Assembly: GCF_040838345.1 (NCBI RefSeq)
Contig: NZ_JBAKFF010000001.1
Span: 186,001 to 250,000 of the forward strand
DNA length: 64,000 nucleotides
Source of the DNA: Spiribacter sp. 1M189
Lineage (GTDB): Bacteria; Pseudomonadota; Gammaproteobacteria; Nitrococcales; Nitrococcaceae
Direction of reading: 5' to 3'
The notes under the pieces were generated by a model. That model was not told the origin of the DNA. It searched no databases and saw only the letters and a program-made list of their open reading frames with translations. A program made the translations under genes and the position numbers. Of the stretch, positions 38,063 to 48,755 are shown piece by piece (within the stretch, counting starts at the first letter, position 1; every line of letters starts with the position of its first letter).

Positions 38063-39388
38063 GTGCTGATGAGCAATCCCTGGCCGGCGGTGCTGGGGCG
38101 CACCGTTCTGGCGTCCCTGGCCCTGCTGGTGATCGGTGCCGCCGCGGGTGTTCCCTGGCTGCTGCTGGCGGCCGCGGTGGGGCTGCTGGTCTACAACCTT
38201 GCCCAGATCCACCGCCTCGAGCGCTGGCTGCGGGCCTCGCGCAAGCGACGGCCGCCGCGGGGTCGTGGGCTATGGGGGCATGTCTTCGACGGCCTGGATC
38301 GCCAGCAGCTTCGCCAGCGTCAGCGGCGCCGGCGTCTGGTGGATCTGCTCAGACGCTTTCGCGAGGGTGCCAACGCCATGCCCGACGGCACCATCGTGCT
38401 GTCCGATACCGGCGACATGCAGTGGTGGAATCAGCTGGCATCCCGTTATCTGGGGCTGCGCTGGCCCCAGGATCGGGGCCAGCGTATCGCCAACCTCATA
38501 CGCCACCCGGACTTTGCGGCTTACCTGGAGCGTGGCGACTGGACGGCGGCGGTCAAGATCCCGTCGCCCCAGGATAACCGGCGCACCCTGGAGATCCGCA
38601 TCGTGCCCTACGGCAGTCACCAGCAGCTGCTGCTGGCAAGGGATATCTCGGAGCTGCACCGGCTCGAGACCATGCGGCGGGACTTCGTCGGCAACATCAG
38701 TCACGAGCTGCGCACGCCGCTGACCGTGCTGCAGGGGATGTCGGAGCAGCTCGCCGACATGGACGATCTGAGTGCCGATGAACTGGGGCGGCCGCTTGCG
38801 TTGATGGACCAGCAGATCGAGCGCATGACCCGGCTGGTGGATGATCTGCTGCTGCTCTCACGCCTCGAGACCGAGCGGCCTACCGAGGAACGCGGCCTGG
38901 TGAACATCGCGGAGATGCTGGCGGATGTCGCCGAGGAAGCGCGGGCGCTCAGCAATGGTCAACATCGGATCAGCAGCACGGTGGATGAGTCGCTTTACGT
39001 GGCGGGCGACGATGAGGAGCTGCGCAGTGCTTTCTCGAATCTGCTCTCCAATGCCGTCAAGTACACCCCCGCCGGCGGGCGGATCGATATCCGCTGGTTC
39101 GAGGCCTCCGGTGCCGCCTGCCTGGCGGTCGCGGATACGGGCCAGGGCATTCCCGCCCATCACATTCCGCGGCTCACGGAGCGGTTCTACCGAGTGGACA
39201 GCGGCCGGGCAACGCGCCAGGGTGGAACGGGGCTCGGGCTCGCCATCGTCAAGCATGTGCTCTCACGCCACGGTGCCCGGCTCGAAGTGAATAGCGAGAT
39301 GGGCGTGGGCAGTACGTTCACCGCGGTGTTCCCGATCTATGAGCGGCTTGAAGCCTCCTCGCGTTCGGTGGGTGAGCTGGGCGACTGA
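38063..39388 (+). CDS. phoR: Phosphate regulon sensor histidine kinase PhoR
   Basis: A 441-aa membrane histidine kinase. Two N-terminal hydrophobic segments without a large periplasmic domain (residues about 13-50) are followed by a basic linker, a PAS-like domain (AMPDGTIVLSDTGDMQWWN) and the catalytic core: H-box NISHELRTPL, N-box SNLLSNAVKYTP, G1 ADTGQGIP and G2 GGTGLGLAIVKH. The lack of a periplasmic sensor agrees with PhoR sensing phosphate through PstSCAB-PhoU. It starts at a GTG (38063) or the ATG at 38069. Confidence 0.95.
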   Translation: MLMSNPWPAVLGRTVLASLALLVIGAAAGVPWLLLAAAVGLLVYNLAQIHRLERWLRASRKRRPPRGRGLWGHVFDGLDRQQLRQRQRRRRLVDLLRRFREGANAMPDGTIVLSDTGDMQWWNQLASRYLGLRWPQDRGQRIANLIRHPDFAAYLERGDWTAAVKIPSPQDNRRTLEIRIVPYGSHQQLLLARDISELHRLETMRRDFVGNISHELRTPLTVLQGMSEQLADMDDLSADELGRPLALMDQQIERMTRLVDDLLLLSRLETERPTEERGLVNIAEMLADVAEEARALSNGQHRISSTVDESLYVAGDDEELRSAFSNLLSNAVKYTPAGGRIDIRWFEASGAACLAVADTGQGIPAHHIPRLTERFYRVDSGRATRQGGTGLGLAIVKHVLSRHGARLEVNSEMGVGSTFTAVFPIYERLEASSRSVGELGD

Positions 39389-39423
39389 GTGGAGCCGCTA
39401 TCCGTTCGTCCAAATTCATAGTC

Positions 39424-39441
39424 TTGTCACAATTGTTGCCT
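39424..39441 (+). promoter_or_regulatory. Pho-box-like half-site upstream of pstS
   Basis: TTGTCACA at 39424-39431, 58 nt before the pstS start, repeats the motif before phoB. A second half-site is weak, so this is a candidate only. Confidence 0.4.
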
Positions 39442-39488
39442 AGTCTGCGACGAGCGTTAACCCGAAGCACTAACGAGGAGTAACCCTC

Positions 39489-40505
39489 ATGCAGACTTGG
39501 AAGACCACTGCCCTTGCCGTTGCCGCGGCTGTCGGCATGACATCCGTTGCCGTCGCCCAGGAGCGCGAGCAGATCCGCATCGTCGGCTCCAGCACGGTCT
39601 ATCCGTTCGCCAGCTATGTGGTCGAGGAGTTCGGTGCCACCACCAACTTCACGACGCCGGTCATCGAATCCACCGGTTCGGGCGGCGGCATGCGCCTGTT
39701 CTGCGATGGTGTCGGTGTTGGCACCCCGGACATCACCAACGCCTCGCGCCGCATGAAGCCCAGCGAGTTCGACCGCTGCATGGAGAACGGCGTCACCGAG
39801 ATCACCGAGGCGCTGATCGGCTCCGATGGCATCGTGCTGGCCCAGAGTGCCGACAATGAGCCGCTGGCCCTGACCCGCGAGCAGATCCTGATGGCCGTCG
39901 CCGCCCAGGTGCCGCAGGACGGCGAGATGGTCGACAACCCGTACACCAACTGGAATCAGATCGACGCCAGCCTGCCGGATCGCGAGATCGAGATCCTCGG
40001 CCCGCCGACCACCTCAGGTACGCGTGATGCCTTCGAAGAGCTGGTCATGGAAGAGACCGCTGAAGGGGCCGGCTTCCCCGAGGAGTACACCGACATCCGC
40101 ACCGATGGTGTCTATGTCGACTCCGGTGAGAACGACAACCTGATCGTCCAGCGGATCCGCGAGAACAAGGACGCGATTGGCGTGTTTGGCTACAGCTTCC
40201 TCGTCGAGAACAGCGACACGCTGGATGCCGCGACGGTCGACGGCGTAGAGCCCACCACCGAGACCATCTCGGAGGAAGAGTACCCGGTCGCCCGCAGCCT
40301 CTGGTTCTACATCAAGGACGCCCACGAGGGTGTGATCCCGGGTATCGAGGAGTATGTCAGCCTGTTCATGGATCCGATCATGATCGGCCCGGACGGCCTG
40401 CTCATCGAAGAGGGCCTGATCCCGCTGCCGGCAGCACAGTCCGCCGAGTGGCGTGAGCGGGTCGAGGATCGCGTTGACCTGACGCGCAGTGACCTCGAGG
40501 GATAA
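39489..40505 (+). CDS. pstS: Phosphate-binding periplasmic protein PstS
   Basis: A 338-aa substrate-binding protein. The signal peptide ends at VAVAQ (about residue 24). The phosphate-contact segments IRIVGSSTVYPFA, ESTGSGGGMRLFC and PTTSGTRDAFEEL are present, with paired cysteines near residues 72 and 97. The mature protein is strikingly acidic, as expected for a periplasmic protein of a halophile. GAGGAG stands 8 bases before the ATG. It is the first gene of the pst cluster and is followed by a hairpin. Confidence 0.95.
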   Translation: MQTWKTTALAVAAAVGMTSVAVAQEREQIRIVGSSTVYPFASYVVEEFGATTNFTTPVIESTGSGGGMRLFCDGVGVGTPDITNASRRMKPSEFDRCMENGVTEITEALIGSDGIVLAQSADNEPLALTREQILMAVAAQVPQDGEMVDNPYTNWNQIDASLPDREIEILGPPTTSGTRDAFEELVMEETAEGAGFPEEYTDIRTDGVYVDSGENDNLIVQRIRENKDAIGVFGYSFLVENSDTLDAATVDGVEPTTETISEEEYPVARSLWFYIKDAHEGVIPGIEEYVSLFMDPIMIGPDGLLIEEGLIPLPAAQSAEWRERVEDRVDLTRSDLEG

Positions 40506-40550
40506 GGCGTTGCAACGCTCTCCGGATCAGGTGAGCATTTAACGCCTGGT

Positions 40551-40582
40551 GATCGCCGTCTCCTCCGGGGGCGGCGATCTTT
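40551..40582 (+). terminator. Hairpin between pstS and pstC
   Basis: Perfect 8-bp stem GATCGCCG / CGGCGATC (extended by GC pairs) followed by a short T tract. It lies between pstS and pstC and could stop part of the transcripts or protect the pstS mRNA, giving more binding protein than permease. Confidence 0.55.
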
Positions 40583-40613
40583 GGTTCTACCGCTGGCTGC
40601 ATGAGGCAGGACA

Positions 40614-41861
40614 TTGGGTATCGGATTGACAACACTGTTGCTCCTGGCAGCGCTGGCACCGCTGGGTTACCTCGCGTTCCGGCTGGGCCGGGGCAAGGCG
40701 CTCCAGACCATGGCGGCCGGCATCAGCATGCATTCGCGCCCGCAGCAGTATGGCTGGTATTCCGTCGTATGGATGGGCCTGCCGGCCCTGGGCGTCGCCA
40801 TCGCGGCGGCGTTGCTGAGTGTTTTCGGCGTGATCGCGCCCTCCAGGGAGCTCGTGCTGATCGTCTCTCTGGTGGTGGCCCTCCTTGGGCTGGCGCACGG
40901 CCTGCGCGCCATTCGCCCTGACGTCCGCGCCCGCAATATTCTGGACAACACGATCCGCTGGCTGCTGCTGAGCGCCGCGCTGATCTCGATCATCACCACC
41001 GTATCGATTGTGCTCTCCATCCTGTTCGAAGCCATGCGCTTCTTCCGGGAGGTGAGCGTCTGGGAGTTCATCACGGGAACGGTCTGGGCGCCCGGTGACA
41101 CCTTCCTCGAGGCCGCCGGGCGCGGCGACGAGGTCGGTGAAGGCACTTCGTTCTTCGGCTCCGTGCCGCTGTTCGCCGGCACCTTCATGGTCACCGCCAT
41201 TGCCATGGCGACGGCGCTGCCCATCGGCCTGCTCTCGGCCATCTTCATGTCGGAGTACGCGACCCGCGCCCAGCGGGGCATCGCCAAGCCGGTCCTGGAG
41301 ATCCTCGCGGGTATCCCGACCGTGGTCTACGGATTCTTCGCGGCGATCACCGTCACGCCCATCATCGTCGATATTGCGGCCTTCTTCGGGCTCGACGCCT
41401 CCTACAGCAATATCCTCTCGCCCGGCATCGTGATGGGCATCATGATCATCCCGTTCATCTCGTCGCTGTCCGACGATGTGATCAACAGCATTCCGCAGAG
41501 TCTTCGCGAGGGTGCCTACGCGCTGGGCACTACACATTCGGAAACGATCAAGAAGGTCATCCTGCCGGCGGCGCTGCCGGGGGTGATCTCGGCGTTCCTG
41601 CTCGGCGTGTCGCGGGCGCTGGGCGAGACCATGATCGTGGTCATGGCGGCGGGTGTGCGCCCCAACCTGACCTGGAACCCGCTCGAGGACATGACCACCG
41701 TCACCGTGAATATCGTTTACTCGCTCACGGGAGACCTGGCCTTCGACAGCCCGCAGACCCTGTCGGCATTCGCGCTGGGCCTGGTGCTCTTCATCGTTAC
41801 GCTCATGCTGAATCTGGTGTCCACCTATCTGGTGCGCCGATTCAAGCAGAACTATGACTAG
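40614..41861 (+). CDS. pstC: Phosphate ABC transporter permease PstC
   Basis: A 415-aa inner-membrane permease. The C-terminal 290 residues are the BPD_transp_1 domain with the EAA loop (EGAYALGTTHSETIKKVILPAALPG), plus the PstC-typical FWEFLTG-like VWEFITGTVWAPG segment. An extra N-terminal part of about 100 residues with further membrane segments makes it longer than E. coli PstC. The start is uncertain: TTG at 40614 or 40626, no ATG being available in frame nearby. Confidence 0.92.
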   Translation: MGIGLTTLLLLAALAPLGYLAFRLGRGKALQTMAAGISMHSRPQQYGWYSVVWMGLPALGVAIAAALLSVFGVIAPSRELVLIVSLVVALLGLAHGLRAIRPDVRARNILDNTIRWLLLSAALISIITTVSIVLSILFEAMRFFREVSVWEFITGTVWAPGDTFLEAAGRGDEVGEGTSFFGSVPLFAGTFMVTAIAMATALPIGLLSAIFMSEYATRAQRGIAKPVLEILAGIPTVVYGFFAAITVTPIIVDIAAFFGLDASYSNILSPGIVMGIMIIPFISSLSDDVINSIPQSLREGAYALGTTHSETIKKVILPAALPGVISAFLLGVSRALGETMIVVMAAGVRPNLTWNPLEDMTTVTVNIVYSLTGDLAFDSPQTLSAFALGLVLFIVTLMLNLVSTYLVRRFKQNYD

Positions 41862-41876
41862 ACGGGACGCATTACG

Positions 41877-43046
41877 ATGCAGCGACGACTGACCGGATCG
41901 GCCAACGATCCCCTCATCCGGGCCCGCTACCGCCGCGAGTCCCGCTTCAAGGCCTATTCCATTGCGGCGCTGTTCGTGGCGTTTGGCATCATCGTGGCCT
42001 TCTTCACCGACATCATCAGCCAGGGCTACTCGGCATTCTGGCAGTCCGAGATCAGGGTTACGCTGGACTACAACGAGCGCGCCGAGCGCATCGGCCGCTT
42101 CGCCATCCCCGAAGACCTGCGCGAGATCGTCTCGCGTGGCGCGGTCCGCAGTATTCCGCTGCAGATCCGCAACAATCCGGAACTCGCCGGGACCACGCGT
42201 ACTGAATGGGTACCGGTCTACAGCCGCGTCGATCAGTACCTCAAGGGCAAGGAAGACTTACCACCGGCGCTGGCGAGTCAGGTCAACGAGTTGAAGGCCG
42301 CTGGCGTCATCCGAACGACGTTCAACTGGGCGTTCTTTACCTCCGGTGACTCCAAGCTGCCGGAACTCGCGGGTATCTTCTCCGCCGCCGTGGGCTCGCT
42401 ACTGGTTCTCGCGGTGACGCTGGCATTCGCTTTCCCCATTGGTGTGATGTCGGCGATCTATCTCGAGGAGTTCGCCCCGGATAACAAGCTGACGCAGGCC
42501 ATCGAGGTCAATATCAACAACCTTGCGGCGGTCCCCTCGATCATCTTCGGCCTGCTGGGTCTCGCGGTGTTCATCAACACCTTTGGCGTGCCCCGCTCAT
42601 CGGCGCTGGTGGGTGGCCTGACGCTGGGGTTGATGACCCTGCCGATCATCATCATCAGCACCCGCGCCGCGCTGCGGGCCGTGCCGGATCCAATCCGGCT
42701 CGGTGCCTTCGCGATGGGCTGCTCCCGATGGCAGGTGGTTCGCGATCATGTCCTGCCGTTGTCGCTGCCGGGTATCCTGACCGGCACCATCATTGGTCTG
42801 GCCCAGGCCATGGGCGAGACGGCGCCGCTGATCATCGTGGGCATGATCGCCTACATCCCCGAGGCGCCGACCAGTATTTTCGAATCGGCCACGGTGCTGC
42901 CGGCGCAGATATTCACCTGGGCCAGTGAGCCGCGCAAGGCCTTCGTCGAGAAAACGGGCGCGGGCATCATCGTGCTGCTGGCCATCCTGCTCACACTCAA
43001 CGCGACGGCCGTGTTTCTGCGGCGCAAGTTCGAACGTCGCTGGTAG
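41877..43046 (+). CDS. pstA: Phosphate ABC transporter permease PstA
   Basis: A 389-aa permease paired with PstC. The N-terminal helix (about residues 25-50) is followed by a large periplasmic loop (residues about 55-155, with [15 protein letters not shown]) before the permease core with its EAA motif ([24 protein letters not shown]). The long loop makes it larger than the about 300-aa E. coli protein, a feature shared by a subgroup of proteobacterial PstA. It follows pstC by 15 nt. Confidence 0.93.
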   Translation: MQRRLTGSANDPLIRARYRRESRFKAYSIAALFVAFGIIVAFFTDIISQGYSAFWQSEIRVTLDYNERAERIGRFAIPEDLREIVSRGAVRSIPLQIRNNPELAGTTRTEWVPVYSRVDQYLKGKEDLPPALASQVNELKAAGVIRTTFNWAFFTSGDSKLPELAGIFSAAVGSLLVLAVTLAFAFPIGVMSAIYLEEFAPDNKLTQAIEVNINNLAAVPSIIFGLLGLAVFINTFGVPRSSALVGGLTLGLMTLPIIIISTRAALRAVPDPIRLGAFAMGCSRWQVVRDHVLPLSLPGILTGTIIGLAQAMGETAPLIIVGMIAYIPEAPTSIFESATVLPAQIFTWASEPRKAFVEKTGAGIIVLLAILLTLNATAVFLRRKFERRW

Positions 43047-43063
43047 CGACTGGCGAGGGATTC

Positions 43064-43915
<852 letters not shown>

Positions 43916-43937
43916 GCCGGCGGGAGCGGCATACGCC

Positions 43938-44660
43938 ATGGACAAAAAGAGTTTCACGCAGCATATATCGCGTCAGTACAACGAGGACCTGGAGCACATC
44001 ATCACCCGGGTCATGACCATGGGCGGTCTGGTCGAGCAGCAGCTCGAGGCCGCGTTGGACGCCCTGGTGGACGGCGATCAGGCCAAGGGCGAACAGGTGG
44101 TCACCTCCGACTATCGCATCAACGCCATGGAGGTGGAGCTCGACGAGGCCTGCACCAACGTCCTGGCCCGACGCCAACCCACCGCCAGCGATCTGCGACT
44201 GATCGTCGCCGTGATCAAGACCATCACCGATCTTGAGCGCATCGGCGATGAGGCCGAGCGGGTCGGGCGCATGGCGCTGCATCTGCTCGAGGAGGATCGC
44301 CGCCGCAGTCCGATGGCGGAAATCGCCGCGCTCGGCGAGCAGGTCAAGGGCATGGTGCGCGGTGCGCTGGACGTGTTTGCCCGCATGGACGCCGAGCAGG
44401 CGGTGCGGGTTGCTCAGGAGGACATCAAGGCCGACGCCCAGTACGACTCCATCATCCGCCACCTGGTGAAGGACCTCGAGAACCATCCCAAGTCGGTCCC
44501 ACCGGTGCTGGATATCGTCTGGGCGACCCGTTCACTGGAGCGGATCGGTGACCGCTCGCGCAACATCTGCGAGTACGTCGTGTACTTCGTGCGCGGCAAG
44601 GATGTCCGTCACACCAGCTTCGAGCAGATGGCCGAGGAGGCCACCGGCGACCGTCACTGA
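43938..44660 (+). CDS. phoU: Phosphate signalling protein PhoU
   Basis: A 240-aa, all-helical protein with two PhoU repeats, each carrying the acidic metal-binding motif ([13 protein letters not shown] near residue 85; [18 protein letters not shown] near residue 200). It inhibits PhoR when phosphate is plentiful and limits Pst uptake. The ATG at 43938 follows GGAG about ten bases upstream. Its end overlaps that of argF by 7 nt. Confidence 0.96.
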   Translation: MDKKSFTQHISRQYNEDLEHIITRVMTMGGLVEQQLEAALDALVDGDQAKGEQVVTSDYRINAMEVELDEACTNVLARRQPTASDLRLIVAVIKTITDLERIGDEAERVGRMALHLLEEDRRRSPMAEIAALGEQVKGMVRGALDVFARMDAEQAVRVAQEDIKADAQYDSIIRHLVKDLENHPKSVPPVLDIVWATRSLERIGDRSRNICEYVVYFVRGKDVRHTSFEQMAEEATGDRH

Positions 44661-45559
44661 CGGTTTTCGGTGACCAGCCACTCCAGTAGGGCCTTCTGCG
44701 CATGGAGGCGGTTTTCCGCCTCCTCCCAGACCACGCTCTGCGGTCCGTCGAGTACGCCGGCACTGACCTCCTCGCCGCGATGGGCCGGGAGGCAATGCAT
44801 GAACAGCGCTTCCCCGGCGGCGGCCTCCATCAGGGCCTCATTCACCTGGTAAGGGCGGAAGGCCGCCAGACGGGCCTGCTCCTCGTCCTCCATCCCCATG
44901 CTGGCCCAGACATCGGTGACCACCAGATCGGCCCCCTCGACGGCGGCCATGGGGCTGGTTTCGTGACGGCTGTTGGCATAATCCGCCAGATCCTCGGGGA
45001 CGTAGTCCGCGGGGCAGCCGATGGCGAGCTGGAAGTCGAGCATGTCCGCCGCCTGCATCCACGAGCGGCACATGTTGTTGCCATCGCCCATCCAGGCCAC
45101 CTTGCGTCCGCGGATCTCACCGCGATGGGCCTGCCAGGTCTGCAGATCAGCGAGGAGCTGGCAGGGATGATGGTCGTCGGTGAGCCCGTTGATCACCGGG
45201 ACGCTGCTGGCACTGGCGAAGCGCTCGACGTTGTCGTGGTCGAAGGTGCGGATCATCACCGCGTCGACCATGCCGGACAGGACGCGGGCCGTGTCCTCGA
45301 TGGGCTCGCCGCGGCCAAGCTGGGTGTCCCGCGGCGATAGAAAGATCGCGCTGCCGCCGAGCTGGGCCATGCCGGCCTCGAAAGACACCCGCGTCCGGGT
45401 GGACGATTTCTCGAAGATCATGCCCAGCACCCGCCCGCGCAGGGGCTCATGCAGCTCTCCGGCACGATGCAGGGCCCGCAGTTCCGCGGCCCGCCGGAGC
45501 AGCGTCTCCAGTTCTTCGGCAGTGATGTCTGCCAGGGTGAGGAAATGGCGCAGTGACAT
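44654..45559 (-). CDS. argF: Ornithine carbamoyltransferase
   Basis: Makes citrulline from ornithine and carbamoyl phosphate. The 301-aa enzyme has the carbamoyl-phosphate site STRTR ([11 protein letters not shown]), the [10 protein letters not shown] segment and HCLPAHRG at the ornithine site. GGAGGTT precedes the ATG at 45557-45559; the longer frame to 45622 has no homology. It follows argD by 19 nt, so argD-argF form one minus-strand unit. Confidence 0.96.
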   Translation of the reverse strand: MSLRHFLTLADITAEELETLLRRAAELRALHRAGELHEPLRGRVLGMIFEKSSTRTRVSFEAGMAQLGGSAIFLSPRDTQLGRGEPIEDTARVLSGMVDAVMIRTFDHDNVERFASASSVPVINGLTDDHHPCQLLADLQTWQAHRGEIRGRKVAWMGDGNNMCRSWMQAADMLDFQLAIGCPADYVPEDLADYANSRHETSPMAAVEGADLVVTDVWASMGMEDEEQARLAAFRPYQVNEALMEAAAGEALFMHCLPAHRGEEVSAGVLDGPQSVVWEEAENRLHAQKALLEWLVTENRQ

Positions 45560-45578
45560 CGGAACCTCCCTGTCGGGT

Positions 45579-46775
45579 TCAGGCACGATCGGCGGTCGAT
45601 CCGGCAAGCTGCCGGGCCGCATTCGCGATCAGTGGGGTAAGGGTGTTGACCAGCCGGTCGGCCTCGTCATCCGTGAGGATCAGCGGCGGTAGGAGTCGCA
45701 CCACGCTGCCGGCCGTGACATTGATGAGGATGCCGGCATCCAGTGCCTCCCGGACCAGATGAGCGCAGGGCCCGGTGAGCTCGATGCCGATCATCAGGCC
45801 ACGACCGCGGATGTCGTGGATCCCGGGGTGATCCGCCAGCGCCTCGCGAAATCCTTCCAGTATCCGCCGGCCAAGTGCCTCGGCCCGCGCCGCCAGATGA
45901 TCGGCCTCAATGACGTCGAGCACCGCCAGTGCGGCACGGCTCGCCAGCGGATTTCCACCGAAAGTGGTGCCGTGACTGCCCGGTCCGAGGACGCCGGCGG
46001 CCGGTCCGCCGGCAATGCAGGCACCAATGGGCACCCCGTTGGCGAGCGCCTTGGCCAGCGTGACCACATCGGGCTTGATGCCCGCATGCTGGTGAGCGAA
46101 CCAGCGCCCGGTGCGGGCCACCCCCGACTGCACCTCGTCGAGCATGAGCAGCCAGCCATGCTGGTCGCACACCTGCCGCAGCGCCGCGAGATAACCGGCA
46201 TCCGGGATGACGATGCCGCCCTCGCCCTGGATCGGCTCGACGAACACGGCGACGGTTCTCTCGCTGGCCGCCGCCGCAACGGCGTGCGGGTCGTTGTAGG
46301 GCACGCGGACAAATCCTTCGGGCAGCGGACCGAAGCCGGTCTGTGCCTTGCGATTGCCGGTGGCCGTGAGTGCCCCCAGTGTGCGGCCGTGAAAAGCATT
46401 CTCGGCGACGATGATTTCCGGGGCCTCGATACCCTGCGCGTGGCCGTACAGCCTCGCCAGCTTGATCGCGGCTTCGTTGGCCTCCGCGCCGCTGTTGGCG
46501 AAAAAGACCTGCTCGAGTCCGGCTAGGGTGCAGAGCCGCTCGCCGAGCTCGCTCTGATGCGGCACTTCGTAGAGGTTGGAGGTGTGGATCAGCGTATGCG
46601 CCTGGCCGGCCACCGCCTCGGCGACCGCCGGATGCGCATGGCCAAGCCCACAGACCGCGATCCCCGACAGGGCATCAAGGTATTGGCGCCCGTCGGTGTC
46701 TTCCAGCCATGCACCGCATCCCCGCCTGAAGGCGACAGGCAGGCGGGCGTAGGTGGGCATCAGGGCCGCTGACAT
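45579..46775 (-). CDS. argD: Acetylornithine aminotransferase
   Basis: PLP-dependent class III aminotransferase, 398 aa, acting in arginine (and often lysine) synthesis. The PLP Lys lies in [18 protein letters not shown]; the Asp contacting the ring is in [30 protein letters not shown] binds the phosphate. GGAGG precedes the ATG. Its leader holds a terminator-like hairpin directly after a strong promoter (see those entries). Confidence 0.94.
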   Translation of the reverse strand: MSAALMPTYARLPVAFRRGCGAWLEDTDGRQYLDALSGIAVCGLGHAHPAVAEAVAGQAHTLIHTSNLYEVPHQSELGERLCTLAGLEQVFFANSGAEANEAAIKLARLYGHAQGIEAPEIIVAENAFHGRTLGALTATGNRKAQTGFGPLPEGFVRVPYNDPHAVAAAASERTVAVFVEPIQGEGGIVIPDAGYLAALRQVCDQHGWLLMLDEVQSGVARTGRWFAHQHAGIKPDVVTLAKALANGVPIGACIAGGPAAGVLGPGSHGTTFGGNPLASRAALAVLDVIEADHLAARAEALGRRILEGFREALADHPGIHDIRGRGLMIGIELTGPCAHLVREALDAGILINVTAGSVVRLLPPLILTDDEADRLVNTLTPLIANAARQLAGSTADRA

Positions 46776-46798
46776 GGCAATGACCTCCGAAAAACAAA

Positions 46799-46817
46799 CG
46801 GCAGCCTGCGGCTGCCG
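46799..46817 (-). terminator. Terminator-like hairpin in the argD leader
   Basis: On the minus strand a perfect 8-bp stem CGGCAGCC / GGCTGCCG with a 3-nt loop is followed by TTTGTTTTT, 24 bases before the argD start and just before its GGAGG. It is in the 5' leader, so it could act as an attenuator or as a mRNA-end structure. Confidence 0.6.
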
Positions 46818-46825
46818 AGCCGTTC

Positions 46826-46854
46826 ATTATAGGATGGGGGGGTTATGGCCACAA
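46826..46854 (-). promoter_or_regulatory. Sigma-70 promoter for argD-argF
   Basis: On the minus strand TTGTGG (complement of 46849-46854), 17 nt, then a perfect TATAAT (complement of 46826-46831). Transcription would start near 46819, at the base of the leader hairpin. The -35 overlaps the first codons of the divergent RNase gene. Confidence 0.75.
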
Positions 46855-47711
46855 GCGACCCACCGATGCCCACAAGCGCCATCGATCTGCATATGCACAG
46901 CACCGCCTCCGACGGGCGTCTGGCGCCCGCCGCGGTGGTGGAGCGGGCCGCGGCCCGGGGGGTTGAGCTGATGGCGCTCACCGATCATGACACCCTCGAG
47001 GGCATCGCCGAGGCCCAGGCGGCCGCTCGGCGGCAGTGCATTCGCTGCCTTGCCGGGATCGAGTTGTCGGCCCGCTGGGCCCGGGGTGTCGTGCATATTG
47101 TTGGACTCGACATCGATCCATCCCATCCGGCCCTGGCCGCCGGCGTGGCGGCCCAGCAGGCGGAGCGGCGCCGCCGTGCCGCGCGGATCGGCGAGCGACT
47201 GGAACGCGCTGGCATGGACGGTATCGCCGCCAGGGCGACAGAACTGGTGGGCGAGGGGGTGCCCGGCCGGGCGCATTTTGCCCGCGCGCTGGTTGCCGAC
47301 GGCGTGGTCCGCGACATGCAGAGTGCCTTTGATCGCTACCTGCAGCGTGGCCGGCCCGGCTATGCGGCGGTCCAGTGGGCGGCCATCGAGCAGGTGGTGG
47401 ACTGGATCCATGCCGCCGGCGGGGTCGCCGTGTTCGCCCACCCGCTGCGCTATCGACTCTCGCGTGGCGCGCTGCGGGCGGCCATCCAGGCCTTCGTGGC
47501 GGCGGGAGGCACCGCCATTGAGGTCTCCAATGGCGGCGGCGGGCGTGATGATCTCATCGCCGCCGCGGCGCTGGCGCGGCGGTTCGGTCTGAATGCCTCC
47601 ATGGGCTCGGACTTTCATGACCCGGATTTCCGCTGGATCGAGATCGGCCGCCTGGCCCCGATTCCCGGCGATCTCACGCCGGTGTGGACGTCAATGGAGG
47701 CAATGGTATGA
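46845..47711 (+). CDS. rnm: PHP-domain 5'-3' exonuclease (RNase RNM/YciV family)
   Basis: A 288-aa PHP phosphoesterase with the metal-binding motifs DLHMHSTASDG at residues 14-24, LTDHDTLEG, GIELSA, VFAHPLRY and SDFHDP. E. coli YciV/RNM trims 5' ends of rRNAs and degrades short oligonucleotides and pAp. The ATG follows a G-rich stretch. The ATGA overlap with srkA indicates co-translation. Confidence 0.9.
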   Translation: MATSDPPMPTSAIDLHMHSTASDGRLAPAAVVERAAARGVELMALTDHDTLEGIAEAQAAARRQCIRCLAGIELSARWARGVVHIVGLDIDPSHPALAAGVAAQQAERRRRAARIGERLERAGMDGIAARATELVGEGVPGRAHFARALVADGVVRDMQSAFDRYLQRGRPGYAAVQWAAIEQVVDWIHAAGGVAVFAHPLRYRLSRGALRAAIQAFVAAGGTAIEVSNGGGGRDDLIAAAALARRFGLNASMGSDFHDPDFRWIEIGRLAPIPGDLTPVWTSMEAMV

Positions 47712-48715
47712 ATGAGATCGCTGCCGGCGACGACACCCCCGGCGAACACCCCTTCGCGACCCTGCAGCCGGCCCTGCTGCTCGACATGCTGGAATCGGCG
47801 GATGTTCGGGCCGATGGCCGCCTTCTCGCCCTCAATAGCTATGAGAACCGCGTCTATCAACTCGGCGTTGAGGACGACGTGCCGCTTATCCTCAAGGCCT
47901 ACCGGCCCGGCCGCTGGAGCGACGCCGGTATCCTCGAGGAGCATGCCTTCGCCGACGAACTCGCGAGCCTCGATATCCCGGTGGTGCCGCCGCTCGCGCG
48001 CAATGGCCGGACGCTGCACCATGCCGGTGGTTTTCGGTTCGCGCTCTATCCCCGTCGCGGCGGCCACGCCCCTGAGCTGGACAAGGCCGATACCCGTGAG
48101 TGGCTGGGGCGGCTTCTCGGCCGGATGCATGCCGTGGGCGAGACGGCGACGTTCCGGCACCGGCCGACCATCGATGCGGCGATCATGGGCCGGGGCAACC
48201 GCGATTGGCTGCTTGATTCGGGGTGGATTCCGCCGGCCGTGGAAGCGGGCTACCGACTGGTGACCGACGAGCTGCTGGCCGCCGTCGAAGCGGCTTTCCG
48301 CGAGGCCAGCGGCGGCGCCTTCATCCGACTGCACGGCGATCTGCATCCGGGCAATATCCTCTGGACCGACCAGGGCCCGCACCTCGTGGACCTGGATGAC
48401 TGCCGCACCGGGCCAGCGGTGCAGGATATCTGGATGCTGCTCAGTGGCGGGCGAGAGGAGCGCACGGTGCAGCTCGCCGATCTGATGGCCGGCTACGAGC
48501 AGTTCCGCGACTTCGACCCGCGGGAGCTTCATCTGGTGGAGGCACTGCGGACCCTGCGCCTCATCAGCTACGCGGCCTGGCTGGCAAGCCGCTGGGATGA
48601 TCCGGCCTTTCCCGCCACCTTCACCTGGTTCGGGACCGAGCGCTACTGGGAAGACCATGTGCTGACCCTGCGTGAGCAGGTGGCCGCGATGCAGGAGCCA
48701 CCGCTACCGGTATGA
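47708..48715 (+). CDS. srkA: Stress response kinase A (SrkA/YihE)
   Basis: An aminoglycoside-phosphotransferase-fold Ser/Thr kinase of 335 aa that counters stress-induced cell death in E. coli. It has LNSYENRVYQLG near residue 42, the catalytic loop HGDLHPGNILW and the metal-binding DLDDCRTGPAVQD. The ATG at 47708 overlaps the preceding stop codon; an upstream GTG at 47684 is less likely. Confidence 0.9.
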   Translation: MNEIAAGDDTPGEHPFATLQPALLLDMLESADVRADGRLLALNSYENRVYQLGVEDDVPLILKAYRPGRWSDAGILEEHAFADELASLDIPVVPPLARNGRTLHHAGGFRFALYPRRGGHAPELDKADTREWLGRLLGRMHAVGETATFRHRPTIDAAIMGRGNRDWLLDSGWIPPAVEAGYRLVTDELLAAVEAAFREASGGAFIRLHGDLHPGNILWTDQGPHLVDLDDCRTGPAVQDIWMLLSGGREERTVQLADLMAGYEQFRDFDPRELHLVEALRTLRLISYAAWLASRWDDPAFPATFTWFGTERYWEDHVLTLREQVAAMQEPPLPV

Positions 48716-48755
48716 TGGCATCCGCCGGCCATTCCCACGGAGGGACTTGAAAACA

